Assembly: GCA_003021175.1 (NCBI GenBank)
Contig: PXQV01000010.1
Location: 1 to 64,000, forward strand
From: Halobacteriales archaeon QH_7_66_36
Lineage (GTDB): Archaea; Halobacteriota; Halobacteria; Halobacteriales; Haloarculaceae
DNA length: 64,000 nt
Direction of reading: 5' to 3'
In this document: positions 1 to 7,507 of the stretch, one piece after another
Position numbering within the stretch: the stretch's first letter is position 1
Layout of the letters: each line of letters opens with the position of its first letter
The notes under the pieces: generated by a model
Told to the model about the DNA's origin: nothing
The model's database searches: none
What the model saw: the letters and a program-made list of their open reading frames with translations, nothing else
Translations under genes and position numbers: made by a program

Positions 1-98
1 CCGAGCCACCGTTTCGGGACGTAAACGTGAGCGCCGTTGCCGGTGGCTTTCACGTCGCGGTCTACGACTTCGTGGCCGGCGATTTCGAACTGGCCCAT
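1..98 (-). CDS. DUF2080-type transposase-associated protein, partial (runs off the left edge)
   Basis: The first 33 codons of a minus-strand gene starting at the ATG at 96-98. The protein begins MGQFEIAGHEVVDRDVK and continues through GNGAHVYVPKRWLG. This resembles the short haloarchaeal DUF2080 family found beside IS200/IS605-type tnpB genes; the role of the family is not known. A second in-frame ATG lies three codons upstream, at 107. The gene is cut by the window edge, so its length cannot be judged. Family assignment is from memory of the conserved start, so moderately sure. Confidence 0.6.
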   Translation of the reverse strand, partial: MGQFEIAGHEVVDRDVKATGNGAHVYVPKRWL

Positions 99-258
99 GT
101 ACCATGTATAGACTAAGTGGAGACATGAACGTTACGGAATGTGAGCTTGCGGTCCGAGCGTATCGCACGGATGAACAGGTGATGACGGCGCTGTATCCCC
201 TCCCTACTCGCTCCCTTCGATCGCTCCTTGAGGGAGGGGCCTTAGCGCCTGTGTTCAG
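1..258. mobile_element. End of a probable IS200/IS605-type element inserted in acr3
   Basis: The arsenite-pump reading frame stops making sense at 258, and the DNA to its left holds a DUF2080-type gene start and a subterminal hairpin. The hairpin arms are CCCCTCCCT (197-205) and AGGGAGGGG (231-239), followed by the end sequence GCGCCTGTGTTCAG. Subterminal hairpins without terminal inverted repeats are typical of IS200/IS605 elements, which HUH transposases mobilise as single strands. No tnpA or tnpB is visible; they would lie left of the window. Between 99 and 196 I see no other gene. The exact element boundary is inferred from where acr3 homology ends. Confidence 0.45.
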
Positions 259-879
259 GTAAAGCCGATGGCGGTCGTCGTCGAGTAGTCCGCGCCGACA
301 CCCTTGCACATTCCGAAGCTGACGAGGAACATCCCGATGAAGTAGATGGTCAGCGGGACAGCGATCAGGAGCACGTCTCCGGGCGCAGCGACGATGTTCT
401 CGCCCTGCGTGGCGAAATCACGACGACGATGAACAGCAGCGCAACGAGCGTGAGTGGGTCGATCTCCGGGACCAACGTCTCGTCGTACCACTTCTCACTC
501 TTGATTCGTGTACCGACGCTTCGGGTGAGAAACCCACCGACGAAGGGAATCCCGAGGAAGACGACGATTACTCGGAGCACTTGCGTCGGCGTTACGTCGA
601 ACGTCTGGATGCCGGCGACGAGCGTCTCCATGCCGAGCAGCGGCGGGAGGAACAGCCCGAAGAACCAGACGTACACGCCGTAGGTGACGATCTGAAAGAG
701 GCTGTTGAACGCGACCAATCCGGTGACGTACTCGGTCGAGCCGTCCGCGAGTTCGTTCCGGACGAGCACCATCACGATACGTCGCAGACGGTGAGGTACT
801 TATCGAGGAAGTCCATCGACCGCGGGTCACCACAGCTCTCGCAGTCGCAGTTCGGCCCGTGAGCGTCGACGTTACTCAT
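258..879 (-). pseudogene. acr3: Broken ACR3-type arsenite efflux permease
   Basis: Starts in frame at the ATG at 877-879, overlapping the end of arsM by 8 nt, with the cysteine-rich start GPNCDCESCGDPRS and then DFLDKYLTV. About 100 codons of the first membrane half are then missing (junction near 784): the frame jumps to the RxIxMVLVxNEL segment. Within that segment usual Cys and Trp residues read Arg. The remaining helices run through VAFNSLFQIVTYGVYVWFF and FIVVV, then a single-base deletion near 420 shifts the frame before [10 protein letters not shown]. The C-terminus stops at STTTAIGFT, where insertion-sequence DNA begins. Intact ACR3 is a ten-helix As(III) exporter; three independent lesions make this copy non-functional. 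Confidence 0.85.
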
Positions 880-1726
880 CGACAGCCTCCGGCTTTCGAG
901 CGGTGATACTCGCGGAGACGAGGAACTCGCTCACGTCGTACTCGTCGTCCCAGTCGCGGATGAACGCCTCGCTGTCGTCTTTCGGTGAGATATCCACCGC
1001 TTCGAAGCCCGCGTCGGTGAGCATCGCTTCGAGTCGGTCGATCGTCGACGCGCCGGCGACACAGGAGACCACGGAGTCCGGGTCAGCGCGGAGTTCGTGT
1101 GGAACCGCGGCAGTCAGTACGACGTCCGAAATCGCGAGTCGTCCGCTCGGACGGAGAACGCGAAACGCCTCGTCGAACACCTGTGGTTTGTCCGGCGAGA
1201 GGTTCACGACACAGTTCGAGATGATCACGTCGATAGCTTCGTCGGCGACCGGGAGATGTTCGATCTCGCCGAGGCGGAACTCGACGTTCTCGGCGTCGTT
1301 CTGACCGGCGTTTGCACGTGCTTTCTCGACCATCTCGGGTGTCATGTCGACACCGATCACGCGGCCCGTCTCACCGACTTCCCGAGCCGCGAGAAAGCAG
1401 TCGAACCCCGCACCCGACCCGAGATCGAGCACCGATTCACCGGCGCTCAGCGACGCGATCGCTCGGGGATTCCCGCATCCCAAGCCCAAGTTTGCGTTCT
1501 CGCCGACGCTCTCCAGCTCGGCCTCGGAGTACCCGAGTTGGCGAGCCGTCTCGTCGGCGGAAGCCGCCGTTTCCGCAGAGCTGCAACGGGAATCGTCGTT
1601 CGAACAGCAGCCACCCTTCCCTCCGCTGTTTTCTGTTGCAATGCGTGCGTACCGCTCTCGGACGATCTTCCGTTGCGTCTGTGCGTCGAGACCAGACTCC
1701 GTCCGGGCGTCGTTCGTGTCAGACAC
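872..1726 (-). CDS. arsM: Arsenite S-adenosylmethionine methyltransferase
   Basis: A 284-residue class I methyltransferase that transfers methyl groups from SAM to trivalent arsenic. The SAM-binding motif LDLGSGAGFD is at about 100-110, with the acidic VIGVDMTPEM strand after it. Cysteines placed as in ArsM As(III)-binding sites are visible: Cys40/41 and Cys48 in the N-terminal tail, Cys172 in SNCVVNLS and Cys222 in SCVAGAS. It overlaps arsC upstream by 8 nt and the acr3 remnant downstream by 8 nt, so it belongs to the arsRCM operon. With the pump gene dead, methylation may be the main detoxification route left at this locus (inference). Confidence 0.93.
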   Translation of the reverse strand: MSDTNDARTESGLDAQTQRKIVRERYARIATENSGGKGGCCSNDDSRCSSAETAASADETARQLGYSEAELESVGENANLGLGCGNPRAIASLSAGESVLDLGSGAGFDCFLAAREVGETGRVIGVDMTPEMVEKARANAGQNDAENVEFRLGEIEHLPVADEAIDVIISNCVVNLSPDKPQVFDEAFRVLRPSGRLAISDVVLTAAVPHELRADPDSVVSCVAGASTIDRLEAMLTDAGFEAVDISPKDDSEAFIRDWDDEYDVSEFLVSASITARKPEAVDE

Positions 1727-2162
1727 TCGCGGTCACCTCCTGTTCGATTTCGTCGGAGAGCGACTCCACGCGGTCGCGGACCTCGTCGCGGACCGCTCGA
1801 ACCCGGTCTGGGGCTTCCCCATCGGGATCGTCGAGCGCCCAGTCGCGGATGTCGACGTTGGAGTCGTCGGCATCGAGTTCGAGCGTCGAGCAGCCCATCG
1901 TGGCGACATAGTCACACGACTCGAGTCCGTCCGTCGAAATTCTCCGTGGCGTGCGGCCCGAGAGATCGAATCCCTCCTCCCGCATCGCCTCGATGACGGC
2001 GTCGTGAACGTACTCAGCGGGACGGGTTCCGTCGGCGAGGATCCCGACGATGTCGCCGAGATCGCGACGCTCACGCTCGCGTTCGGCAAAGGCGGTCGAC
2101 ATCTGTGACCGCCCGGCGTTCTGGACGCACACGAACGCCACGCGAACCTGTGTGTCGGTCAT
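1719..2162 (-). CDS. arsC: Arsenate reductase, low-molecular-weight phosphatase type
   Basis: A 147-residue protein of the LMW protein tyrosine phosphatase fold that reduces arsenate to arsenite. The P-loop is FVCVQNAGRSQ, with nucleophile Cys12 and Arg18. Cys83 and Cys91 in SCDYVATMGC are placed as the second and third redox cysteines of thioredoxin-coupled ArsC. The DPDGE segment carries the late Asp of the fold. The start at 2162 was chosen because its ATG overlaps the arsR stop as ATGA; the longer upstream frame has no homology. It sits second in the arsR-arsC-arsM operon. Confidence 0.92.
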   Translation of the reverse strand: MTDTQVRVAFVCVQNAGRSQMSTAFAERERERRDLGDIVGILADGTRPAEYVHDAVIEAMREEGFDLSGRTPRRISTDGLESCDYVATMGCSTLELDADDSNVDIRDWALDDPDGEAPDRVRAVRDEVRDRVESLSDEIEQEVTASV

Positions 2163-2557
2163 CGGTCGGTCCGCCGCGTCTCGTCGAGGGCCGTCAGAAT
2201 CGCCGCGGCCCGGTCGGTCGTCTCGTAGTACCGCCACGTCCCGTCTTTTCGTCGCGTGACGAGCCCGGCGTCGTGGAGATCAGAAAGAGCGTGACTGATC
2301 GCACTGTCGCTGACGTCGACGACCGGATTGATCTCGCAGACACACAGCTCCCGACCCGCGGCGGTCAGCAGTCGAACGATCGTGTATCGCGTATCGTTCC
2401 CAAGCGTCCTGAGCGCGGTCAGGTCGGCGTCGGGACCGGCAGGCGTCTCCGGTCGATACGAGCGCAGTGAATCGAGCCGTTCCGCGACGTCGGTTGCACA
2501 GCACTCCCCGCTCTCCTCGGTGATGAGGCGTTCGAGTCGTTCTGTCTGCGGACACAT
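2159..2557 (-). CDS. arsR: ArsR-family metal-responsive repressor
   Basis: A 132-residue winged-helix repressor. The core LRTLGNDTRYTIVRLL is followed by ELCVCEI, the Cys-x-Cys motif that binds As(III) or Sb(III) in ArsR and releases DNA. The recognition helix is in VSDSAISHALSDLHDAGLV, followed by a wing with TWRYYE. An N-terminal tail of about 35 residues carries a further CC pair (ECCATDV). It is the first gene of the operon and its start codon lies just downstream of a TATA-like box and palindrome, so it probably represses itself and arsCM. Confidence 0.93.
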   Translation of the reverse strand: MCPQTERLERLITEESGECCATDVAERLDSLRSYRPETPAGPDADLTALRTLGNDTRYTIVRLLTAAGRELCVCEINPVVDVSDSAISHALSDLHDAGLVTRRKDGTWRYYETTDRAAAILTALDETRRTDR

Positions 2558-2561
2558 AGAT

Positions 2562-2590
2562 GACTATTTGAACAGTCTTTCATATAGTGT
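2562..2590 (-). promoter_or_regulatory. ars promoter and probable ArsR operator
   Basis: GACTATTTGAACAGTC at 2562-2577 is an inverted repeat (GACT...AGTC) lying just upstream of the arsR ATG at 2557. On the minus strand a TATATGAAAG box sits at about 2580-2589, roughly 27 nt before the ATG, which fits a leaderless archaeal promoter. The palindrome would cover the transcription start, an obvious place for ArsR to block. The site is seen in sequence; its use by ArsR is inferred. The gap to 2775 contains no gene that I can support. Confidence 0.55.
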
Positions 2591-2775
2591 TGTCGGGAGA
2601 GAGACGACGGGTCGCTGTGCGCGCCGCACGCACCCGAAACAACCATCGGGCAGTGCGACACCTCGTCGGGGGCGGCCACAGCGTGCGCCGCCGCTGGCCG
2701 CCCTCGCGGCCGGGAAGGCGGGCCAACGGAGCGCGGGCGAACGGCTTTTAGTCGCCGACGGCAACGTGTTCAAGA

Positions 2776-3648
2776 ATGCCGTACGACTACACCGGGTCGG
2801 TACACGACGCGCTCGTCGCGGCGTATCGCGCCGACGAGTCGCCGTTCCCGACGGACGATTCACGCACGTATCCGCGGCGCGACCACCTGCGCGACGAACC
2901 GGCGCTGCTCAAGCAACTCTTGTTTCCGCACTGCTGGAACGCGACCGACCTGTTGGACGACCCCGAGGCCGTCCGCACCCGACTGACCGACCTCGGGACC
3001 GCAGTTCAGAAGGGAGTGGGCGCGTACGCAGACCGCGATCCCGAGGCAGTGTCCGGCGTCGTTGACGACCTGCTCGACCGACTGCCGGCGATTCGCGAGA
3101 CGCTCCGGAAGGACGTGGAGGCCGCCTACAAGGGTGACCCCGCGGCGAAGAGCTACTGTGAGATCATCCGGTCGTACCCCGGCTTTCACGCCACCCTGAT
3201 CCACCGGGTGGCGAACCACCTCTACACCGCCGACCACCCCGAGTACGCTCGCGAACTCGCCGAGTACGCGAAGGTCGAGACGGGTATTGACATCCACCCC
3301 GGCGCTGACATCGGCGACTACTTCTTTATCGACCACGGCACGGGCGTCGTCATCGGCGAGACGGCGACGGTCGGCGACTGGGCGCGGATCTACCAGAACG
3401 TCACCTTGGGCGCGCTCCACTTCGAGGAGGCTGAAGACGACGACCACGCGCTGGCGAAAGGCTACAAGCGTCACCCGGACTTGGGCGATCACGTCGTCGT
3501 GGGGACCGGCAGCAACGTCCTCGGCCCCATCGAGATCGGCGACCACGTGAGCATCGGCGCGAACGCGTGGGTGACGGACGACGTGTCGGACCACACCAGC
3601 GTCTTCGTCTCCGAGCATCCCGAACAGGCGCGGAAGCCGACGGACTGA
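2776..3648 (+). CDS. cysE: Serine O-acetyltransferase (long, EpsC-like form)
   Basis: A 290-residue enzyme that acetylates L-serine with acetyl-CoA, the first step of cysteine synthesis. The C-terminal half is a left-handed beta helix with hexapeptide turns: IDIHPGADIGDYFFIDHGTG, then VVIGETATVGD and SNVLGPIEIGDHVSIGANAW. The catalytic His-Asp region lies in the FIDHGTG segment. The N-terminal helical half is longer than in compact CysE, as in the EpsC/SrpH type. The ATG at 2776 follows a short AT-richer stretch. It is transcribed divergently from arsR and stands alone. Confidence 0.88.
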   Translation: MPYDYTGSVHDALVAAYRADESPFPTDDSRTYPRRDHLRDEPALLKQLLFPHCWNATDLLDDPEAVRTRLTDLGTAVQKGVGAYADRDPEAVSGVVDDLLDRLPAIRETLRKDVEAAYKGDPAAKSYCEIIRSYPGFHATLIHRVANHLYTADHPEYARELAEYAKVETGIDIHPGADIGDYFFIDHGTGVVIGETATVGDWARIYQNVTLGALHFEEAEDDDHALAKGYKRHPDLGDHVVVGTGSNVLGPIEIGDHVSIGANAWVTDDVSDHTSVFVSEHPEQARKPTD

Positions 3649-3669
3649 CGCCGCAGACGCCCCAGCCGT

Positions 3670-4026
3670 TCACAGTCCCCGCACGAGCACCCACGCGAGG
3701 CCGACGGCAAGGAGGCCGCCCGCCGTGTTCGCCGCGGCGTACCCCAGCGCCGCCCGATGTCTGTTCGCCTCCCAGAGTCGGACCACGTCGACCGAGAACG
3801 ACGAGAACGTGGTGAAGGCACCACAGACGCCGGTGCCGACGAGCAGGAGCAGCTCGGAGCCGACGGAGAGGAACGTCACTCCGCCGAGGGCGAAGCTCCC
3901 GACGACGTTGACCGTCAGCGTGCTCACCGGGAGTCGGTCGTCCGCGACCAGCAGGCCGACCAGATGCCGCAACACGGCCCCGACGGCACCGCCGATGCCG
4001 ACCAGATACGCCGGCGGAAGATTCAC
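3670..4026 (-). CDS. crcB: Fluc-type fluoride channel subunit 2
   Basis: A 118-residue, four-helix membrane protein. The fluoride channel signatures are GGAVGAVLRH near the start, the NVVGSF segment at about 40-45, and GVCGAFTTFSSFSVD at about 67-80. Fluc proteins form dual-topology dimers that let fluoride leave the cell. The GTG at 4024-4026 overlaps the stop of the upstream crcB in a GTGA junction, so the two are translationally coupled. Two different short subunits side by side suggest a heterodimeric channel. Confidence 0.9.
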   Translation of the reverse strand: MNLPPAYLVGIGGAVGAVLRHLVGLLVADDRLPVSTLTVNVVGSFALGGVTFLSVGSELLLLVGTGVCGAFTTFSSFSVDVVRLWEANRHRAALGYAAANTAGGLLAVGLAWVLVRGL

Positions 4027-4457
4027 GGCTGGCCTCCGGGCGTCGCTCTCCGGGCAGCGACCTGCGATGCGACGATGCGACCGCCGGCGACGGCGAGAAA
4101 GCCGGCGGCGTAGCTGGCGAGGACGTACCCCGCGCCGACGAGCGGCGCGGCCAGCGCCGTCTGGAGCGCGAACGTGCTGTAGGTGGTGAACGACGAGAGG
4201 AAGCCGGCGGCGAACACCAGCCGCGACCGCTCCCCGAGCGAACCCGCGAACTGCCGTTCGTAGACGAGGAAGCCGAGCAGGAAACAGCCGACGACGTTGG
4301 CGAGAAACGTGCCCGGCAGCCCCGCGACGGCGCGGCCGACGAGATACCGCGCGTTCGCGCCGAGAAAGCCACCGGTGGCGACGAGTGCGAGCGATTCGAG
4401 CACGATCAGTGGCCGTCGGTGATTCATTCGGAACTCGCGGGGCGTCTGGCGAGCCAT
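4023..4457 (-). CDS. crcB: Fluc-type fluoride channel subunit 1
   Basis: A 144-residue partner of the downstream crcB gene, with four predicted membrane helices. Signatures are GGFLGANARYLVGR, NVVGCFLLGF and GFLSSFTTYSTFALQ; the usual glycine before the FTT motif reads Ser. The first ten residues (MARQTPREFR) may be extra, because a second ATG at 4427 (MNHRRP) would also give a full protein. The subunit differs clearly from its neighbour, consistent with the antiparallel heterodimers known for paired CrcB proteins. Confidence 0.9.
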   Translation of the reverse strand: MARQTPREFRMNHRRPLIVLESLALVATGGFLGANARYLVGRAVAGLPGTFLANVVGCFLLGFLVYERQFAGSLGERSRLVFAAGFLSSFTTYSTFALQTALAAPLVGAGYVLASYAAGFLAVAGGRIVASQVAARRATPGGQP

Positions 4458-4508
4458 TCGCCCGACCGTGGCTTAACGACATCGATGGGTGGAGGAGGAG
4501 GAGGGAGA

Positions 4509-5312
4509 TTACGCGTCGTCAACCCGAACCGGATCGTCGACGGCAACCGCGTCACCGTAACTCGTTGACGGCACGCGCGTGATGAGCATGACGGTGAAGT
4601 AGTGGTCGAAGGCGTCGGTCGGGGCCCACGCCGGCAGGGTCGCCTCGCGCCGCTCCGCGAACCGCTGGCGGAACCGCTCGATCGGCTCACCGGTCTCTGG
4701 ATCGCGGGAGGGCACGACACAGCGGGCACAGGCTTGGGCACCCTCGAAACGGGTGCCGTCAACGGTGAAGCCGCCGGGGTCGTCACCGAGGAAGCGGTCC
4801 TCCCAGAACGGCGGGACGCCGCCGATTTCGACGTTCGGGCGGAGGCGGCGACGCGCCCCGGCGACGGTCATCTCGTCGAACCACGAGGCCACCTCCTCCA
4901 GCGTGCCGGTGCTGATGACCGACGGCCCGAGGTCCGCGCGGTCGACGAATCCCGGCGGCTCGCGGTGACGGAGGGCGACCTGCTCGCCGGCGAAGTCGCT
5001 GAACCACGCGCTCGCCGCGTCGCGCTCGGTCGTCAGGTCGAAGGTGTGTGTCGCGTCGTCCGTCCGGAGCGTGAGTTCGTCGGTCGCGGGGTCGAACGCC
5101 GACGCGACGGCGTGGGTGTCGTCGATCTCCTTCGCGTTGAACGTCTCGCCGACGGTGTCGAACTCGTCGCGCTCCGGGTCGGCGTCCGGATCGACCAGCG
5201 CGTACGCTCGGTCGTGCCGGAACGTCCCCGCGTCGGTGATGTCCACTTCATCGACCGCCGTCCGGTCGAAGCCCTTCACCGGATACACCCAGAGATTCTC
5301 CACGTGCGCCAT
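4509..5312 (-). CDS. MOSC-domain sulfurase-like protein
   Basis: A 267-residue protein with the N-terminal beta-barrel found before MOSC domains (VENLWVYPVKGFDRTAVDEV, about 4-23) and a C-terminal MOSC domain. The conserved cysteine region reads ACARCVVPSRDPETGEP, around residues 195-212, where MOSC proteins carry the Cys that takes part in sulfur transfer or molybdenum cofactor handling. The substrate is unknown. It stands alone between the crcB pair and a gene-free stretch. An aldehyde ferredoxin oxidoreductase that needs a related pterin cofactor is encoded at 36 kb, but no functional link is shown. Confidence 0.82.
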   Translation of the reverse strand: MAHVENLWVYPVKGFDRTAVDEVDITDAGTFRHDRAYALVDPDADPERDEFDTVGETFNAKEIDDTHAVASAFDPATDELTLRTDDATHTFDLTTERDAASAWFSDFAGEQVALRHREPPGFVDRADLGPSVISTGTLEEVASWFDEMTVAGARRRLRPNVEIGGVPPFWEDRFLGDDPGGFTVDGTRFEGAQACARCVVPSRDPETGEPIERFRQRFAERREATLPAWAPTDAFDHYFTVMLITRVPSTSYGDAVAVDDPVRVDDA

Positions 5313-5810
5313 CGACCGAAACTGGCGGGCCAGCCGATAAAGCCTTGTGCGGTTCTCGGGGTATAGACTCGATTACTTTGCGCCTCCGGCCTGCGGTTCG
5401 CTCGCTGTGTAGGTCGGGCCGCTGTCGGGCACTCAGTCGCTCGGCTGGTGGTGCGTCACGCCGCTTGCGCGTCGATTTATGTGAAAGGTGACCAGACTAA
5501 CAAGCATAGCGAGCAAAACATGAACAGCAGAGGAACATTACTACGATAGTATCGACTTGACGCTGGAATCCATTCCCTGTAAGTGAGTGAGGCAACCAGC
5601 GTACATGCTGCGATTACCCGGCTCAACGGTACACGGGGAGGAGGAACGCTCATAGCCTATATTTGCCTTCGGAGAATATTACTTGTTCATTCTAGTGTTG
5701 ATAGTACGGGTTCGGCACTGCAAGCTGGCAGTCGCCGCCGCGTTCGACGAGGCCAACAGAGTCGAGGGCGCTCAAAGAGACTTACTTGGACGACTCTGGG
5801 TCGAAACATC
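5313..5810. other. Gene-free, lower-GC stretch
   Basis: About 500 nt without a gene that I can support. The stretch from roughly 5480 to 5710 is clearly richer in A+T than the surrounding DNA, with several short stop-rich frames on both strands. An open frame reaches from 5583 into the next gene, but its upstream part has no protein-like composition and the downstream ATG at 5811 is the better start. It may be a worn-down insertion, but I see no terminal repeats or transposase fragment. Confidence 0.4.
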
Positions 5811-6242
5811 ATGTCTCGGAACACATCGGTTCGACACGTTCGCCTGTGGTTCGCAGGCGGACTCCTCGTGCTCCTGTACGGGGGGCTCATCTGGGACCAA
5901 GCCACCCCTGACCCGCCACACAGCGGCGGCCTCCCGATCTACTTCTACGTGAGCGTTCTCGTCGCCGCTGTCGCCGGGGGCTTCCTCGGGGCGACCCTGG
6001 CGCAACGGTCGACAATGGGCGCGGGGCGTGTGCGGACGGCAGTGGCGCAGCTCCTCGCCACCGTGGTGCTGTTCACGCTCGTGGTAGGTATCTACGCGGC
6101 GTTCGACCCGAGCTACCTCACGCCGAGTATCGCACGTGGCTGGTACGCCGCCGTATCCGTGGTCGGCGTGCTGGTGGCCGCGTCCCATCTACTCGATTAC
6201 GTGCTCAACGACGCGCTGGCGGTGCGGTCGGAGCCGGCGTGA
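5811..6242 (+). CDS. Small four-helix membrane protein, unknown function
   Basis: A 143-residue protein with four hydrophobic segments: about 9-27 (FAGGLLVLLYGGLIW), 41-63 (YFYVSVLVAAVAGGFLGATL), 75-97 (TAVAQLLATVVLFTLVVGIY) and 110-132 (GWYAAVSVVGVLVAASHLL). No catalytic or binding motif is visible and I do not recognise the family. The start at 5811 was preferred because the upstream in-frame extension is of poor composition. The gene stands alone. Confidence 0.7.
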   Translation: MSRNTSVRHVRLWFAGGLLVLLYGGLIWDQATPDPPHSGGLPIYFYVSVLVAAVAGGFLGATLAQRSTMGAGRVRTAVAQLLATVVLFTLVVGIYAAFDPSYLTPSIARGWYAAVSVVGVLVAASHLLDYVLNDALAVRSEPA

Positions 6243-6351
6243 ACGTACGCCCCCGGTGTCATCCGGGGGACGCCACGCGCGGAAGTTCCAGTCCGAATCG
6301 ACGTGACCACCGACCGAGATTTTATATCTCAGAGCGAGACACGAAACGAAC

Positions 6352-6870
6352 GTGGGACGGGACAGAGCTCAACTCGTGCTCGCGGTGGCGGCCGTGATAG
6401 CCGCGGCGCTCGCGCCGGCGCTGCTGGCGTATCTCCAGTTGGGGTATCACGCCGACGTGGACGCCGCCGGCGACTTCGAAGACCCGGCGGCGAACGCCCG
6501 AACCGTGCTCGACCGAGCGACGTTCGAGGCGGCCAGCGACATCGCCGGCGAGTACGCGTGGTCGGCCCGGACTGCCGCGGCCGACCAGAGTCGGGCGGTG
6601 CTCCGGCCCCGGATCGACCGACTCGAAGCCGAACGGGTCGCGGAGGGCACCGCGGTCTTGGTGACGTACAACGCGACGGCGGCGAGGGCGTGGGCGCAGA
6701 CGGCCTGTCCCGGCGGTCCCGCCCGGCAGTTCGGCTCGTGCGTGGCGGACGGCGGCCTCGTCCTACAGGAGCGGGCCGGCGAGGCGACGCTCGTCGCCGT
6801 CGCGTTCGACGTGCGGGTCGTCCGCGAGCGGGGCGAGACGGCATTCACCCTCGTCGCCCGGCCGACCTGA
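6352..6870 (+). CDS. Haloarchaeal exported or anchored protein (DUF7261-like)
   Basis: A 172-residue protein that begins MGRDRAQLVLAVAAVIAAAL (GTG start), a charged tip followed by one hydrophobic helix running to about residue 27 (LAYLQLGYHADVD). The rest is soluble and acidic with two cysteines (ACPGG, GSCVAD) that could form an external disulfide. This architecture resembles type IV pilin-like and DUF7261-type proteins of haloarchaea, but I cannot assign a function. TTTATATC at 6321-6328 places the TATA box about 26 nt before the GTG, so the message is probably leaderless. Confidence 0.7.
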   Translation: MGRDRAQLVLAVAAVIAAALAPALLAYLQLGYHADVDAAGDFEDPAANARTVLDRATFEAASDIAGEYAWSARTAAADQSRAVLRPRIDRLEAERVAEGTAVLVTYNATAARAWAQTACPGGPARQFGSCVADGGLVLQERAGEATLVAVAFDVRVVRERGETAFTLVARPT

Positions 6871-6921
6871 AGGAGCCTCACGCGCGAAAAATACTACCGC
6901 TCTGCCACGCAATGTGGTACC

Positions 6922-7464
6922 ATGGCTGAAGCCGAGGCGAGCGTGGATACGGAGACGGACAGTTCGCGGGCGGACGAGACGCCGATTCGCGAACTCGTAG
7001 AAGACGGGCTCGTGGGAGCGCTCGGCGGCCTCATCGGCGTTGGCCCGCTGACGATCATCTTCATGCTGCTCTCGCAGGCGGGCGCGTTCAGCCTGACCGA
7101 GTTCCGCACGCTCAGCGACGTGTTCCGGCTGGTGGTCGACTTCTCGCCTGCGACGGCGCAGGTGCTCGGCTACGTCGTCTTCGCGCTGGGCGCGATGGTG
7201 ACGTGGCCGCTGGTGTTGGCGTCCATCGGGACGTTCTTCCCCGGCGAGCGGTACGCGATCCGCGGGCTGTTCCTCGGGGCGGCCATCTGGACCGGCTTCT
7301 CGATGGCGTGGTACGACGGCTTCGCCGGCGCTCGCCTCCTGCTGTATCTCGTCGCCACGTTCGGCGGCCACCTGCTGTACGGCTATCTGCTGGGCGCGAC
7401 CTTCGACAAACTGTTCGAGGGCGACCGACCGCACCTCGCGCCCGGCGACGAACAGGTGGTGTGA
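6922..7464 (+). CDS. Four-helix membrane protein, unknown function
   Basis: A 180-residue protein with an acidic, Ser/Asp-rich N-terminus (about 1-25) and four hydrophobic segments: about 34-54, 75-97, 104-125 and 133-160. The sequence FPGERYAIRGLFLGAAIWTGF between helices is typical of haloarchaeal DUF6789-like membrane proteins often annotated only as hypothetical. No enzyme motif is visible. It lies between a pilin-like protein gene and a large sensor kinase, but the 43-nt gap with a new promoter before the kinase argues against one operon. Confidence 0.65.
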   Translation: MAEAEASVDTETDSSRADETPIRELVEDGLVGALGGLIGVGPLTIIFMLLSQAGAFSLTEFRTLSDVFRLVVDFSPATAQVLGYVVFALGAMVTWPLVLASIGTFFPGERYAIRGLFLGAAIWTGFSMAWYDGFAGARLLLYLVATFGGHLLYGYLLGATFDKLFEGDRPHLAPGDEQVV

Positions 7465-7507
7465 GGCTCGCCCGAACCACAAGTATAAGCCGTTGCCTCA
7501 CCCTACT

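Noticed and set aside
3287-4482. Several Arg/Ser-rich frames around the crcB pair and cysE
   Set aside because: All are shadow frames of the acetyltransferase and the two fluoride channel subunits.
5583-5810. N-terminal extension of the 143-residue membrane protein
   Set aside because: The extra 76 codons are Arg-rich and lie in AT-richer DNA without protein-like pattern; the ATG at 5811 gives a compact four-helix protein.
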